From Deltaproteobacteria bacterium (GTDB lineage: Bacteria; Desulfobacterota; Syntrophia; Syntrophales; UBA2210): 32,846 bases of DNA. A program made the position numbers and the translations under genes. Below are positions 1 through 8,672 of the stretch, one piece after another. The stretch is taken from positions 1 through 32,846 of the forward strand of contig JAFGGB010000009.1 of NCBI GenBank assembly GCA_016930775.1, in the 5' to 3' direction. The notes under the pieces were generated by a model, which worked only from the letters and a program-made list of their open reading frames with translations, did no database searches and was not told the origin of the DNA. Each line of letters opens with the position of its first letter. Within the stretch, counting starts at the first letter, position 1.

Positions 1-621
1 CCCATCATCAACGGAACGCCAGGCATAGACATACCGCGGGTGAATCCCGACCCGCTGGGCGCCCTTGACCCCACCTCGACGCTCGGTCAGAAGTTTCAGG
101 ATGTCATAACAAACAACGATAACAACACTGTTCCCGGTCTCACCGGCAACACTTCTATAGATCTCGGCAATGGCGAGACGATGACCCTGACTGCAGGGGA
201 TTATTTTCTCACCGATATCGTTCTTCGGAACGGCTCTATCCTAGAGATCGACGCCACAGGCGGCCCCGTGAACATCTACCTCAGCGGCACCCTTGACACG
301 GAGGACGGCGAACTGGAGGCGAAAAACGGATCGCAGATCAACAATCAGTCCCTCCCCACCGATTTTTACATCTATTCGAATTCCTCCCAGTCGATTATTT
401 TAAAACATGGAAGCGATCTAAGCGGTATGGTGTACGCGCCCAATGCACCGGTGGAAATCCGCAATTCCGGCGACGTTTACGGTCTCGTCTGGGGCAAAAC
501 AATCGACATCAAAAATTCGGGTCAGTACTTTTTCGATATTGCCTTTAAGGATAAGTTTACAAGCAACAATTATGATATAAATGTTGCATCCTGGAAGGAT
601 ACGAGGTACAAGCGAAATTAG
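1..621 (+). CDS. PilX/DUF7305-like surface protein, C-terminal part (5' truncated)
   Basis: The frame is open from base 1 to the TAG at 619-621, so the gene starts outside the window; the GTG at 40 is internal. The visible 206 residues contain the DUF7305-like pattern of PilX-related proteins: an NPDPLG segment, alternating short beta-rich segments (IYLSGTL, FYIYSNSS) and the motif GMVYAPNAPVEI followed by VYGLVWGKTIDIKNSG. The same motifs recur in the same order in the complete gene just downstream, so the two are tandem paralogues. By analogy the missing N-terminus should carry a hydrophobic prepilin-like segment. Known relatives are minor components of type IV pilus or pseudopilus systems; the exact role here is unknown. 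Stop and frame are certain, family assignment is fairly sure. Confidence 0.7.
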   Translation, partial: PIINGTPGIDIPRVNPDPLGALDPTSTLGQKFQDVITNNDNNTVPGLTGNTSIDLGNGETMTLTAGDYFLTDIVLRNGSILEIDATGGPVNIYLSGTLDTEDGELEAKNGSQINNQSLPTDFYIYSNSSQSIILKHGSDLSGMVYAPNAPVEIRNSGDVYGLVWGKTIDIKNSGQYFFDIAFKDKFTSNNYDINVASWKDTRYKRN

Positions 622-720
622 GATCCAATAAAGATCTGAACAGTGCTAAACACTTACGCAGCGGCCCGACAGGGTTTCTGATTCAGACGGCGCCGGCTCT
701 CTGCGACTGGGAGTGCCGCC

Positions 721-1980
721 ATGCAACGGATCTCTATCACAGAACCCCTCCGTTCCAACAGGGGTTTCGTTCTCGTTACAACACTGCTTTTGCTTGCCGT
801 TATGATTGTCCTGGGCGCTACCGCTCTCATGCAAACAAGCATGGACAGCAGCATTGCCGCCAATTATCGCGCCCGTCGTCAAGCCTTTTACAACGCCGAA
901 GCCGGTTTGCAGTATGTTCTCCTGAAAATCAGACAGGGACTCGATGCGGGAAACATAACCCTCCCCGCCGCGGCAGGCCAGGGGAACGGAACGGCCTTGT
1001 CCTTATCGGTTCCCTCCGGCTTCGGCTGCACGCTTCCCTCGGAAATCGAACTGGCAACCCCCGGAAGCGGCCGGTACCGTGTGGCCGTCACAGGAACAGC
1101 GCCGCCCAACGGGCAGTGTCATCTTGAGGCTCTCTTCAATACAACGCAATCGAGTCTCTTCGATTTTGGTCTTTTCGCCGACGGCGTTGTCGATCTCAAA
1201 TCCATGTCCAGCATTTACAGTTACGACTCTACGACGACGCCCAATCCCACGCCCGCCAATTCGACCGCCAGTGGCGATGTGGGATCGAACACGGAGGTTA
1301 AAGCCTTCAACAACACGTACATTGACGGCGATGTCGGTCTGGGCGCCGACACCTCGGGAAACTCCGCCGTTTTTACGGCCCAAGGGAACCCAGGCCCCAC
1401 GGTAACAGGAACGGCCGGCATATCGCTGAGCCGCATCAATCCCGACCCATTGGGGGCAATAGGCGGCAATCTTGCTCAGCAATTCGTCGCCGCCATCGTC
1501 TCTAACGACAATGCCGCGGCAGGCATTGCGGGAACTGCCGTCACCGTGAAAAACTCCCTGACGCTCACGGGCAAGACCGGCGGTGCGTCGTACTATTTCA
1601 CAAACCTGACGTTAAAAAACGGCGCCGTCCTCACTATTGACGCCTCGTCGGGCCCTGTTACAATTTACCTTTCAGGCTCTCTCGAAGCCAAAAACGGATC
1701 CACGATAAATGTCACCGGCAGTCCCTGTGACCTTTCAATTTTTTCCAATTCCACAAGCGGCATCGTTTTGAAACACAACGGCGACACGAAGGGCCTTATC
1801 TACGCCCCCTATGCTTCCGTGGAACTCAAGAACAGCGCACAAGCTTACGGCCTCATATGGGCCGACAGCATCGATTTTAAAAATTCGGCGCAATTTTTCG
1901 TTGATACGGCCGTGATGGATCGGCACTCGGGCGGTTTGCATACGATCCAGGTTCTTTCCTGGCGAGACTTGAGCAACTGA
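721..1980 (+). CDS. PilX N-terminal / DUF7305-like pilus assembly protein
   Basis: 419 residues. The N-terminus has a PilX-type signature: a short basic leader, a Gly-Phe junction (NRGFVLVTT) and a roughly 20-residue hydrophobic stretch. After it come SSIAANYRARRQAFYNAEAGLQ, typical of PilX/minor pilins, where an AEAG motif follows the membrane helix. Position 5 after the Gly is Thr rather than the Glu of major pilins. Residues about 235-415 are the DUF7305-like beta-rich domain (NPDPLGA, IYLSGSLEAKNGS, GLIYAPYASVELKNS, YGLIWADSIDFKNSAQ), closely matching the truncated upstream gene. GGGAG lies 9 bases before the ATG. It is probably a membrane-anchored, pilus-associated surface protein. No pil operon partners are visible, and a terminator follows about 100 bases downstream. 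Confidence 0.75.
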   Translation: MQRISITEPLRSNRGFVLVTTLLLLAVMIVLGATALMQTSMDSSIAANYRARRQAFYNAEAGLQYVLLKIRQGLDAGNITLPAAAGQGNGTALSLSVPSGFGCTLPSEIELATPGSGRYRVAVTGTAPPNGQCHLEALFNTTQSSLFDFGLFADGVVDLKSMSSIYSYDSTTTPNPTPANSTASGDVGSNTEVKAFNNTYIDGDVGLGADTSGNSAVFTAQGNPGPTVTGTAGISLSRINPDPLGAIGGNLAQQFVAAIVSNDNAAAGIAGTAVTVKNSLTLTGKTGGASYYFTNLTLKNGAVLTIDASSGPVTIYLSGSLEAKNGSTINVTGSPCDLSIFSNSTSGIVLKHNGDTKGLIYAPYASVELKNSAQAYGLIWADSIDFKNSAQFFVDTAVMDRHSGGLHTIQVLSWRDLSN

Positions 1981-2076
1981 CCTATCGCAACCTATTTGCC
2001 GATAATACTTGACTTCTCCACCGGTAATCATTAATAAGGTACCTTCACGAAGCGATGGCCAAGGCCGCCGCTGAAT

Positions 2077-2100
2077 AGTTGGCTCACGGCCAACTTTTTC
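2077..2100 (+). terminator. Rho-independent terminator between the pilX-like genes and argS
   Basis: AGTTGGC (2077-2083), a 5-base loop and GCCAACT (2089-2095) form a perfect 7-bp stem, followed by a run of five T (2095-2099). It lies 97 bases after the pilX-like stop and only 27 bases before the argS ATG. It therefore either ends the upstream unit or acts as an attenuator in an argS leader (see findings). Confidence 0.75.
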
Positions 2101-2126
2101 ATTTAAAATGAGCGAACGATACCAAT

Positions 2127-3788
2127 ATGAAAAAGAAAATTCTTGAACTCCTCGGACGCGCCATCGAGGCCGCTTTCATCGACGGCTCTCTTTGCCGGGC
2201 AGAAGCGCCCATTATCGAGATTGAACTGCCTCGGGAGGAAAACCACGGCGATTACGCTACGAACATCGCCATGATCCTCGCCAAGACCCAGAAAAAATCG
2301 CCGAGACTCGTAGCCGAGACTATCATGAACCATCTCCACTGTAACGGAATTCTGGAAAAAGTCGACCTTGCCGGACCGGGTTTCATTAATTTCTTCGTGA
2401 AGAAAGACCTCTGGGTGACACTGTTGGAAGAGGTCGACCTCAAAGGCGATGCCTACGGCAGATCAGATCTGGGATCGGGACAACGGGTTCAAGTAGAGTT
2501 CGTCAGCGCCAATCCTACCGGCCCTCTCCATATAGGCCATGGCCGCGGCGCCGCTGTCGGCGACGTCCTGTCGAGGATTCTCGAAGCGACGGGGCATGCG
2601 GTCGTTAAGGAATATTACATCAACGACGCCGGCAACCAGATGGCCAACCTGGGAAAATCCGTCTACTTCCGGTACCTCGAACTGCTCGGTCAGTCCGTTT
2701 CTCTCCCCGACGGCTGCTACCGGGGCGATTATATTATCGAACTCGCCCGCACTATGCTTGACAGGCACGGCGCCGCATTGCAATCGACGACGCCGGAGGA
2801 GGTCATTCCCCTCTTTACCGACTATGCCGCTGGAATAATCATGGAGGGAATCAAGGAAGATCTCCGTATCTTTGGGGTGGAATTCGATTGTTACTTCAAG
2901 GAGAGTGAACTCCACAAGGACAGAGGCGTCTTCAATCTCCTGGAAACGCTTCGGTCCAGAGCTTTTGTATACGAACAAGAGGGCGCTCTCTGGTTCAAGA
3001 GCACCGCTTTCGGCGACGAGAAGGACCGCGTCGTCATACGGGAAACGGGTGAACCGACCTACTTCGCTGGCGATATCGCATACCATAAGAATAAATACGA
3101 ACGGGGCTTCGATAAAGTCATCGATATCTGGGGCGCCGATCATCACGGCTACATCCCGCGAATGTCCGCAGGCATCCAGGCCCTTGGACGTTCGCGGGAT
3201 GACCTGAAAATAGTACTGGTTCAACTCGTGAATCTCCTGAGAAACGGCGTTCCCGTTGCCATGTCCACGAGGGCCGGTGAGTTCGTTACCCTTAGGGAGG
3301 TTATCGATGAGGTAGGCGCCGATGCGGCCCGCTACAATTTTCTCATGCGACGGTCGAACAGTCATCTTGACTTCGACCTGGAAATCGCTAAGAAGCAGTC
3401 CGACGAAAATCCTGTCTATTATGTCCAGTACGCCCATGCCCGGATCGTCAATATCCTTAAAACCGCGGCTGACCGGGGATACGGCGTTCCCCGCTACGGC
3501 GAAATTAATGCAGGGCTGCTGACGGAACCGGAAGAGCATGAATTGGTGAAGATGATTGACCGCTACCCCGAACTCATAGAAGGCTGCGCCCTATCGCTGG
3601 AACCTCATCGCATAACCTTTTACCTGAACGGACTTGCAGCTCTGCTGCATAGCTATTACAATAAACACCGCGTGGTCTCCGACGACGGGGAATTGACGAA
3701 AGCGCGCCTTTTCCTCGTATATTCAATCGGAGTCGTACTGAGAAGCGCCCTCGGTCTTCTTGGCGTCGCCGCACCGGATCGCATGTAG
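2127..3788 (+). CDS. argS: Arginyl-tRNA synthetase
   Basis: 553 residues, normal length for bacterial ArgRS. It charges tRNA-Arg with arginine using ATP (class I synthetase, cytoplasm). Visible marks are the N-terminal Arg-tRNA-synthetase domain with PREENHGDYATNIAM (residues 36-50), the HIGH motif in TGPLHIGHGRGAAVGD (HIGH 135-138), a MSTRAGE segment near residue 378 replacing KMSKS as is common in ArgRS, and the C-terminal DALR anticodon-binding domain (YVQYAHARI to LLGVAAPDRM). The ATG at 2127 fits the family N-terminus but has no obvious Shine-Dalgarno sequence. It sits directly downstream of an intrinsic terminator. The TAAAAT at 2104-2109 could be a -10 element, giving a very short leader. 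The SPOR gene follows after 58 bases. Confidence 0.97.
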   Translation: MKKKILELLGRAIEAAFIDGSLCRAEAPIIEIELPREENHGDYATNIAMILAKTQKKSPRLVAETIMNHLHCNGILEKVDLAGPGFINFFVKKDLWVTLLEEVDLKGDAYGRSDLGSGQRVQVEFVSANPTGPLHIGHGRGAAVGDVLSRILEATGHAVVKEYYINDAGNQMANLGKSVYFRYLELLGQSVSLPDGCYRGDYIIELARTMLDRHGAALQSTTPEEVIPLFTDYAAGIIMEGIKEDLRIFGVEFDCYFKESELHKDRGVFNLLETLRSRAFVYEQEGALWFKSTAFGDEKDRVVIRETGEPTYFAGDIAYHKNKYERGFDKVIDIWGADHHGYIPRMSAGIQALGRSRDDLKIVLVQLVNLLRNGVPVAMSTRAGEFVTLREVIDEVGADAARYNFLMRRSNSHLDFDLEIAKKQSDENPVYYVQYAHARIVNILKTAADRGYGVPRYGEINAGLLTEPEEHELVKMIDRYPELIEGCALSLEPHRITFYLNGLAALLHSYYNKHRVVSDDGELTKARLFLVYSIGVVLRSALGLLGVAAPDRM

Positions 3789-3846
3789 TGAATTCGACCG
3801 ATGCTCGACGGTCTCTTCCGGGAAACGCCGGGGCGGGGGTTCGACA

Positions 3847-4482
3847 ATGCCTCAGAACGAACGAGAAATCTCTTTAAAATTCAGCCGGTTCGGGCTCATC
3901 CTCTTTATTGCGTCAATAGCACTGTTCTTTTTCGTTGCCTTTGTCGGCGGCCTCGTGGTTGGAAGAAACCTGGGAAGCTACCCCCATTTTATTTCCCGCG
4001 AACTTCCTTATAAACTGAGGCAGCAAATCGTTGCGGTTTTCAAGGGTTCCGAGACGGTGCCGACATCATCATCAAAGCAGGACGAACCGCGACGGTCAAG
4101 CGATCCCGACCTTACCTTTTACGATCGCCTTACACAAGAGCAGCGATCGGCGCCGGCGTTGCAAGCGACAGCGGAAATTCCGGTTCCACCACCTGCAACT
4201 ACTGTCCAATCAGCGCCGGCATCCCCTTCACGACCTGAAAAGGCCTGCTACGTTCAAGTAGCGTCGTATAGAGAAATGAAGGCCGCTGAGTCTTTGGCCA
4301 AAAACCTCTCTCCTCTTGGATATAAAACTCTGATCGAGAAGGTGTCGCTGAAGTCGAGCGGCACATGGTATCGGGTTGTTCTGGGGGCCTTTTCATCCAT
4401 CGAGGATGCCAAGGGAGCCGCAAAAACCATTGAGGGACGCTACAGGGGCGTCAAATGCCTCATTATTCGAGACAAGGGATAA
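3847..4482 (+). CDS. SPOR-domain membrane protein
   Basis: 211 residues from the ATG at 3847. An in-frame upstream ATG at 3760 would overlap argS and adds no family-like sequence, and a GGGGCGGGGG stretch lies just before 3847. A short cytoplasmic N-terminus is followed by one transmembrane helix (about residues 14-36, very rich in F, I, A and V). A low-complexity Ser/Pro/Gln linker comes next, then a C-terminal SPOR domain (residues about 132-211: CYVQVASYREMKAAE, YRVVLGAFSSIEDA). SPOR domains bind denuded peptidoglycan glycan strands, usually at division sites. The protein is probably an inner-membrane, periplasm-facing envelope protein. The argS-SPOR-ffh order is one I associate with deltaproteobacterial genomes. 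The specific cellular role cannot be read from the sequence. Confidence 0.85.
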   Translation: MPQNEREISLKFSRFGLILFIASIALFFFVAFVGGLVVGRNLGSYPHFISRELPYKLRQQIVAVFKGSETVPTSSSKQDEPRRSSDPDLTFYDRLTQEQRSAPALQATAEIPVPPPATTVQSAPASPSRPEKACYVQVASYREMKAAESLAKNLSPLGYKTLIEKVSLKSSGTWYRVVLGAFSSIEDAKGAAKTIEGRYRGVKCLIIRDKG

Positions 4483-4490
4483 ACCTTAAC

Positions 4491-5822
4491 ATGTTCGAAA
4501 GTCTGACAGAAAAACTGAACGGCATTTTCAAAATACTGAGGGGCCGTGGCACACTCGATAGCGAAACCGTATCGGCCGCCATGAAAGATATCAGAATGGC
4601 TCTCCTGGAGGCCGATGTAAATTTTAAAGTGGCAAAGAAATTTATTGCCGAAGTAACGGAGCGCTCAATCGGGACCCAGGTTCTCGACAGCATATCTCCG
4701 GGCCAGCAGGTCGTGAAAATCGTCCATGAAGAACTGGTGAACCTCATGGGCTCGCAAGGAAGCCGTCTTGATCTGGAAGGCCGTTTCCCTGCGCCCGTTA
4801 TGATAGTGGGGCTTCAAGGAAGCGGGAAAACGACCACTGCCGCAAAGTTAGCCAAACATCTCACAACCCAGGGCCGCAAAGTTTCCATGGTTTCAACCGA
4901 CATCCATCGTCCTGCCGCACGGGAGCAGTTGAAAATCCTCGGCGAAAAAACCGGGACCTATGTACACTGCGATGACAGGGGGGACAACCCCGTGGCTATC
5001 GCCAAGAAGGCCCTCGAAGAAGCGCGGCTGCAGGGCTATGATACGCTCATCGTAGATACTGCTGGGCGGCTTCACGTGGATGAGGAACTTATGCAAGAAC
5101 TGGCGCAGATGAAGGGAGTCCTCAATCCGCCGGAAATTCTTCTCGTTGCCGATGCCATGACCGGTCAGGACGCCGTATCGGTGGCCCAGGCCTTCGACAG
5201 CAGGGTTTCCATAACAGGCGTCATCCTCACGAAAATGGACGGCGATGCCCGGGGAGGCGCCGCCCTTTCGCTCAGGCAGGTAACGGGGAAACCAATTAAA
5301 TACATCGGCGTCGGAGAAAAAACCGACGCGCTCGAAGTCTTCCATCCTGAACGAATGGCCTCGCGGATTCTCGGCATGGGAGATATTCTGTCTCTCGTAG
5401 AAAAGGCCCAGCAGTCGGTCGATGAGAGGACCGCACGGCGGATCGAGACCAGAATCAGGAAGGATGGACTTACCCTGGACGATCTGAAAGAACAGATTCT
5501 ACAGATCCGCAAGATGGGATCTCTTCGGGAAATTCTGGACATGCTTCCTGGCATGGGCCAGATGAAGGCCCTGAAGAGTCTCTCTCTCGATGAGGGAGAA
5601 TTCGTCAAAACCGTTGCCATTATCGATTCCATGACGAGAGCGGAACGACAGAATGCCAGAATCATAGATGGACGCCGCCGTATTAGGATTGCCCGGGGAA
5701 GCGGGACCGATGTTCAAGACGTCAATCGTCTGCTGAAAAATTATGAGCAGATGAAAAAAATGATGAAAAAAATGACGAAAGGCGGTATGAAAACTCTATC
5801 GCGGGGCAGATTGCCCTTTTAA
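4491..5822 (+). CDS. ffh: Signal recognition particle protein Ffh (SRP54)
   Basis: 443 residues from the ATG at 4491; an ATG 36 bases earlier overlaps the SPOR gene and precedes the conserved MFESLTEKL start. It is the GTPase of the signal recognition particle and delivers ribosomes translating membrane proteins to FtsY. The N domain occupies residues 1-90. The G domain has GLQGSGKTT (107-115), DTAGRLHVD and TKMDGDARGG. The Met-rich M domain (LPGMGQMKAL onward) binds 4.5S RNA and signal peptides. The C-terminus carries a Lys/Met stretch (EQMKKMMKKMTKGG). The gene lies 8 bases after the SPOR gene and immediately upstream of rpsP, the common ffh-rpsP arrangement. Confidence 0.97.
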   Translation: MFESLTEKLNGIFKILRGRGTLDSETVSAAMKDIRMALLEADVNFKVAKKFIAEVTERSIGTQVLDSISPGQQVVKIVHEELVNLMGSQGSRLDLEGRFPAPVMIVGLQGSGKTTTAAKLAKHLTTQGRKVSMVSTDIHRPAAREQLKILGEKTGTYVHCDDRGDNPVAIAKKALEEARLQGYDTLIVDTAGRLHVDEELMQELAQMKGVLNPPEILLVADAMTGQDAVSVAQAFDSRVSITGVILTKMDGDARGGAALSLRQVTGKPIKYIGVGEKTDALEVFHPERMASRILGMGDILSLVEKAQQSVDERTARRIETRIRKDGLTLDDLKEQILQIRKMGSLREILDMLPGMGQMKALKSLSLDEGEFVKTVAIIDSMTRAERQNARIIDGRRRIRIARGSGTDVQDVNRLLKNYEQMKKMMKKMTKGGMKTLSRGRLPF

Positions 5823-5895
5823 TCACAAATGATCTATGGTAGAAAAAGCAGCTTTTAATAATGGAACTTGATACAGGAGGTTGTAAACCGCAAGA

Positions 5896-6171
5896 ATGGC
5901 TGTTAAAATTCGCTTGACACGGATGGGAACGAAGAAGAAACCATACTACCGCATTGTGGTGGCCGACAGCGACGCTCCCCGGGATGGCCGGTTCATCGAA
6001 ATAGTTGGGAACTATGATCCCAAGGTTGAACCGTCGGCGGTAACGCTCAAAGAAGACAGGATTGTTGATTGGCTTCAGAAGGGGGCAATCCCAACGCAAA
6101 CCGTATCGAACCTGCTAAAGAAGAAGGGTGTCGATATATCCACGAAGGGGATGAAGGCACAGGGCGCATAG
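5896..6171 (+). CDS. rpsP: 30S ribosomal protein S16
   Basis: 91 residues. It starts [34 protein letters not shown], the canonical S16 N-terminus, followed by NYDPKVEP and the [20 protein letters not shown] block. It is a structural protein needed for 30S assembly. A strong Shine-Dalgarno sequence, AGGAGG, lies around 5876-5881, 14 bases before the ATG. First gene of the conserved rpsP-khpA-rimM-trmD-rplS cluster that begins 73 bases after ffh. Confidence 0.97.
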   Translation: MAVKIRLTRMGTKKKPYYRIVVADSDAPRDGRFIEIVGNYDPKVEPSAVTLKEDRIVDWLQKGAIPTQTVSNLLKKKGVDISTKGMKAQGA

Positions 6172-6229
6172 AGGTTTTTGGGCTGGACAGTGAAAGGCAA
6201 TCTCACAGAAAGGAGTGGAGGTGGAAACG

Positions 6230-6460
6230 ATGAAAGACTTGATCAAGTACATAGCTCAGGCTCTCGTTGACAGTCCCGATCGCGTCGAGGTCTCCGAAGT
6301 TGTGGGTGAGCAGACATCGGTAATAGAACTCCGGGTTGCCAAGGAAGACCTTGGCAAGGTCATAGGCAAGCAAGGAAAAACTGCCAAGGCCATGAGGACG
6401 ATCCTTAGTGCTGCATCCTCAAAATTACACAAGAGGGCGGTTTTAGAAATCATCGAGTAA
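6230..6460 (+). CDS. khpA: KH-domain RNA-binding protein KhpA
   Basis: 76 residues from the ATG at 6230, preceded by a purine-rich GGAGTGGAGG stretch; a GTG at 6215 would add five residues not typical of the family. The KH domain is compact, with the GxxG loop in [18 protein letters not shown] (residues about 44-61). The family (KhpA/YlqC) binds RNA and in Gram-positives forms a heterodimer with KhpB/Jag; its function here is inferred from the family. It lies between rpsP and rimM as in many bacteria and abuts rimM with no spacing. Confidence 0.92.
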   Translation: MKDLIKYIAQALVDSPDRVEVSEVVGEQTSVIELRVAKEDLGKVIGKQGKTAKAMRTILSAASSKLHKRAVLEIIE

Positions 6461-6964
6461 TTGAAGGATCTTCTCGAAATCGGAAAAATTGTTAAGCCCT
6501 GCGGCTTCAAGGGTCGTTTGAGGGTTTATTCGTACCTTCAATCGAAAGAGTCGTTGCGGACGCTGGATGAGGTAATCATTGCCGACCGTGGGGGCGAGAA
6601 CAAGAGCTACCGGGTCAGGGGAGTTTCCTTCCAGGGTTCCTGCTTCATCCTTGACTGCGAAGGCATAGAGGACGTGGACGGCGCATCGGCGTTGCGAGGC
6701 TGTCCCGTTTTTATGTTCTCTGACAAATTGAATGTTCTCCCCGATGGAGAATATTACTGGAAGGACCTCATTGGTCTTTCCGTAATTACGGACAAGGGAG
6801 ACCGGCTCGGCGCCATCACGTCAATAATTCCAACGGGAAGCAACGACGTCTACGTGGTGGGAAGCGGAGAGCGGGAGGTCCTAATTCCGGCGCTTACCGA
6901 TGTAATCCTGTCGGTGGACCTCGATAAGGGCGTTGTCGTTGTCAGTCTTATGGAGGAATTGTGA
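6461..6964 (+). CDS. rimM: Ribosome maturation factor RimM
   Basis: 167 residues, starting at a TTG directly after the khpA TAA. The N-terminal RimM barrel begins [22 protein letters not shown], and the C-terminal PRC-barrel runs from about [22 protein letters not shown] to [22 protein letters not shown], with the family's closing hydrophobic strand. It binds S19 and helps 30S head maturation (family knowledge). The TTG is the only start that keeps the conserved N-terminus, and translation probably depends on coupling to khpA. Confidence 0.93.
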   Translation: MKDLLEIGKIVKPCGFKGRLRVYSYLQSKESLRTLDEVIIADRGGENKSYRVRGVSFQGSCFILDCEGIEDVDGASALRGCPVFMFSDKLNVLPDGEYYWKDLIGLSVITDKGDRLGAITSIIPTGSNDVYVVGSGEREVLIPALTDVILSVDLDKGVVVVSLMEEL

Positions 6965-6971
6965 GGAAACC

Positions 6972-7712
6972 ATGAGATTCGACATACTCACGCTGTTTCC
7001 CGAAATGTTTGCCTCAGTTCTCGGCGCAAGCCTTTTTAAAAAGGCTGTTGAGCGAGGCGTTATCTCTGTCCGGCTTCACGATATTCGAGATTATGCCGAG
7101 GGAAGGCACCGCGAGGCCGATGACGCGCCCTTCGGCGGAGGCGGCGGCATGGTTATGAAAGTTGAACCTATCGCCAAGGCCCTCGAAGCTCTCGGTCCGA
7201 AGACTGACGGCGCTCAGGTAATACTCCTGACGCCCCAGGGATGTCTTTTTTCCCAGGAAGCGGCCTTTGAACTGTCACGTCTTCCCAGGATCATCCTTCT
7301 CTGCGGCCATTACGAAGGAGTAGACGAGAGGGTTCGTCAAAATCTCGTAGACAGGGAGATTTCCATCGGTGATTTCGTTCTAACCGGAGGGGAGTTGCCG
7401 GCCCTCGTGGTGCTCGACGCGGTGGCGCGTCTTGTGCCTGGCTTTGTGGGAAACAGTGATTCCATAATAAATGACTCCTTCGCCGAAGGACTGCTCGAGG
7501 GACCTCAATACACACGCCCCAGGGAATTCGAGGGATGGGAGGTGCCGGAAGTTCTCCTGTCCGGTCATCAGAGGCGAATAGACGAGTGGAGAAAGCGTCA
7601 GTCGCTGCAGCGGACATTGGAACGGAGACCCGACCTGCTTGACAAGGCAAATCTCTCGAAGGAGGACCGCCGCATCCTTGAGGATCTCCGCCTGACGATG
7701 AAGGAGACCTGA
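6972..7712 (+). CDS. trmD: tRNA (guanine-N1-)-methyltransferase TrmD
   Basis: 246 residues from the ATG at 6972, which begins the conserved [13 protein letters not shown]; an upstream ATG at 6933 would overlap rimM. TrmD makes m1G37 in tRNAs with SAM and prevents frameshifting. The SPOUT trefoil-knot motifs are present: [26 protein letters not shown] and [29 protein letters not shown]. The C-terminal part carries [21 protein letters not shown] with the conserved C-terminal helices. It lies 7 bases after rimM and is followed at once by a second SPOUT-type methyltransferase gene. Confidence 0.97.
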   Translation: MRFDILTLFPEMFASVLGASLFKKAVERGVISVRLHDIRDYAEGRHREADDAPFGGGGGMVMKVEPIAKALEALGPKTDGAQVILLTPQGCLFSQEAAFELSRLPRIILLCGHYEGVDERVRQNLVDREISIGDFVLTGGELPALVVLDAVARLVPGFVGNSDSIINDSFAEGLLEGPQYTRPREFEGWEVPEVLLSGHQRRIDEWRKRQSLQRTLERRPDLLDKANLSKEDRRILEDLRLTMKET

Positions 7713-7713
7713 A

Positions 7714-8337
7714 CTGAAAACCCCGACCGTTTTCGTCGCTCTCCTCCACTATCCGGTTCTTGACAAACGGGGATCGGTGGTAACGACGGCTGTGACGAAT
7801 CTGGATATTCACGACATCGCTCGATCATCGGCAACCTACGGTGTGACGCAGTTTTATGTCGTGACGCCACTGGAGCGGCAGCAGGAACTGGTGAAAAAAA
7901 TTCTCCGCCACTGGCAGGAAGGCTACGGGGCGACATACAACCCGGCCCGACGCCAGGCTCTCGGCCTCGTGGACGTAAAGAACTCGCTCGATGAGGCCCG
8001 CAGGAATGCCGCGGGCAATGCGGGGCGCATTGTACGCACTGTGGTAACGAGCGCCTCAGAGCAGATAAGGACCGTATCCCACAGAGCCTTGAAAGAACTT
8101 ATCAACGGTTCTGGAGACAATGAGGCCTATCTTATCCTCTTCGGAACAGGGTGGGGACTTGCGGGAAATATTGTGGAAGAGGCCGATTATGTTCTGGAAC
8201 CCATATGGGGTGTTGAAAAGTATAATCATCTCTCGGTGCGATCGGCTGCGGCAATCACGCTCGACCGTTTACTCATGAGAGAGAATCATAGCGAAGTATC
8301 AGTATCGGGAGGAAATGAAGACAATGAATGCAATTGA
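7714..8337 (+). CDS. SPOUT-type RNA methyltransferase (Methyltrn_RNA_4 family), CTG start
   Basis: The conserved N-terminus ([27 protein letters not shown]) begins well before the first ATG/GTG, which is the GTG at 7777. The only usable upstream start in the open frame is CTG at 7714, with AAGGAG at 7701-7706 at good spacing; an in-frame TGA at 7699-7701 closes the frame upstream. This gives 207 residues. The sequence matches the SAM-dependent RNA methyltransferase family that often sits next to or fused to Trm[13 protein letters not shown] near the start, [26 protein letters not shown] and [17 protein letters not shown] at the end. It presumably methylates RNA; the substrate is not known to me. 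Its 3' end overlaps the rplS start. Confidence 0.85.
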   Translation: MKTPTVFVALLHYPVLDKRGSVVTTAVTNLDIHDIARSSATYGVTQFYVVTPLERQQELVKKILRHWQEGYGATYNPARRQALGLVDVKNSLDEARRNAAGNAGRIVRTVVTSASEQIRTVSHRALKELINGSGDNEAYLILFGTGWGLAGNIVEEADYVLEPIWGVEKYNHLSVRSAAAITLDRLLMRENHSEVSVSGGNEDNECN

Positions 8338-8671
8338 AATACTTGAAAAGGAACAAATGCGGACGGACATACCGCCCTTCAGAGCCGGGGATACGGTAAA
8401 GGTTCATGTCAAAATCGTCGAAGGGCAGAAAGAACGCATCCAGATTTTTGAGGGTGTCGTCATACGGAAAAGACGCGGGCTCTGCCGTGCAACTTTCACG
8501 GTGCGGAAGATTTCTTACGGAGTCGGAGTGGAAAGAACCTTCCCCGTCCATTCTCCCGTTATCGAAAAAATCGAGGTCATAACGCGGGGTCGAGTGCGCC
8601 GGTCGCGGCTTTATTATCTGCGGAGCCTCAGGGGAAAGAAGGCTAGGATCAAGGAGCTGGGCAGACGCTGA
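8324..8671 (+). CDS. rplS: 50S ribosomal protein L19
   Basis: 115 residues from the ATG at 8324; an in-frame ATG at 8315 is only 2 bases from the GGGAGG at 8307-8312, so 8324 is more likely. L19 motifs are [42 protein letters not shown] and [21 protein letters not shown]. It is a structural protein at the 30S/50S interface. The start overlaps the end of the upstream methyltransferase gene, consistent with translational coupling in the rpsP operon. Confidence 0.96.
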   Translation: MNAIEILEKEQMRTDIPPFRAGDTVKVHVKIVEGQKERIQIFEGVVIRKRRGLCRATFTVRKISYGVGVERTFPVHSPVIEKIEVITRGRVRRSRLYYLRSLRGKKARIKELGRR

Positions 8672-8672
8672 A

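Noticed and set aside
2463-3539. Long minus-strand open frame opposite argS
   Set aside because: It lies entirely within the unmistakable argS gene, has no ribosome site or recognisable domain, and reflects codon bias of the plus-strand gene.
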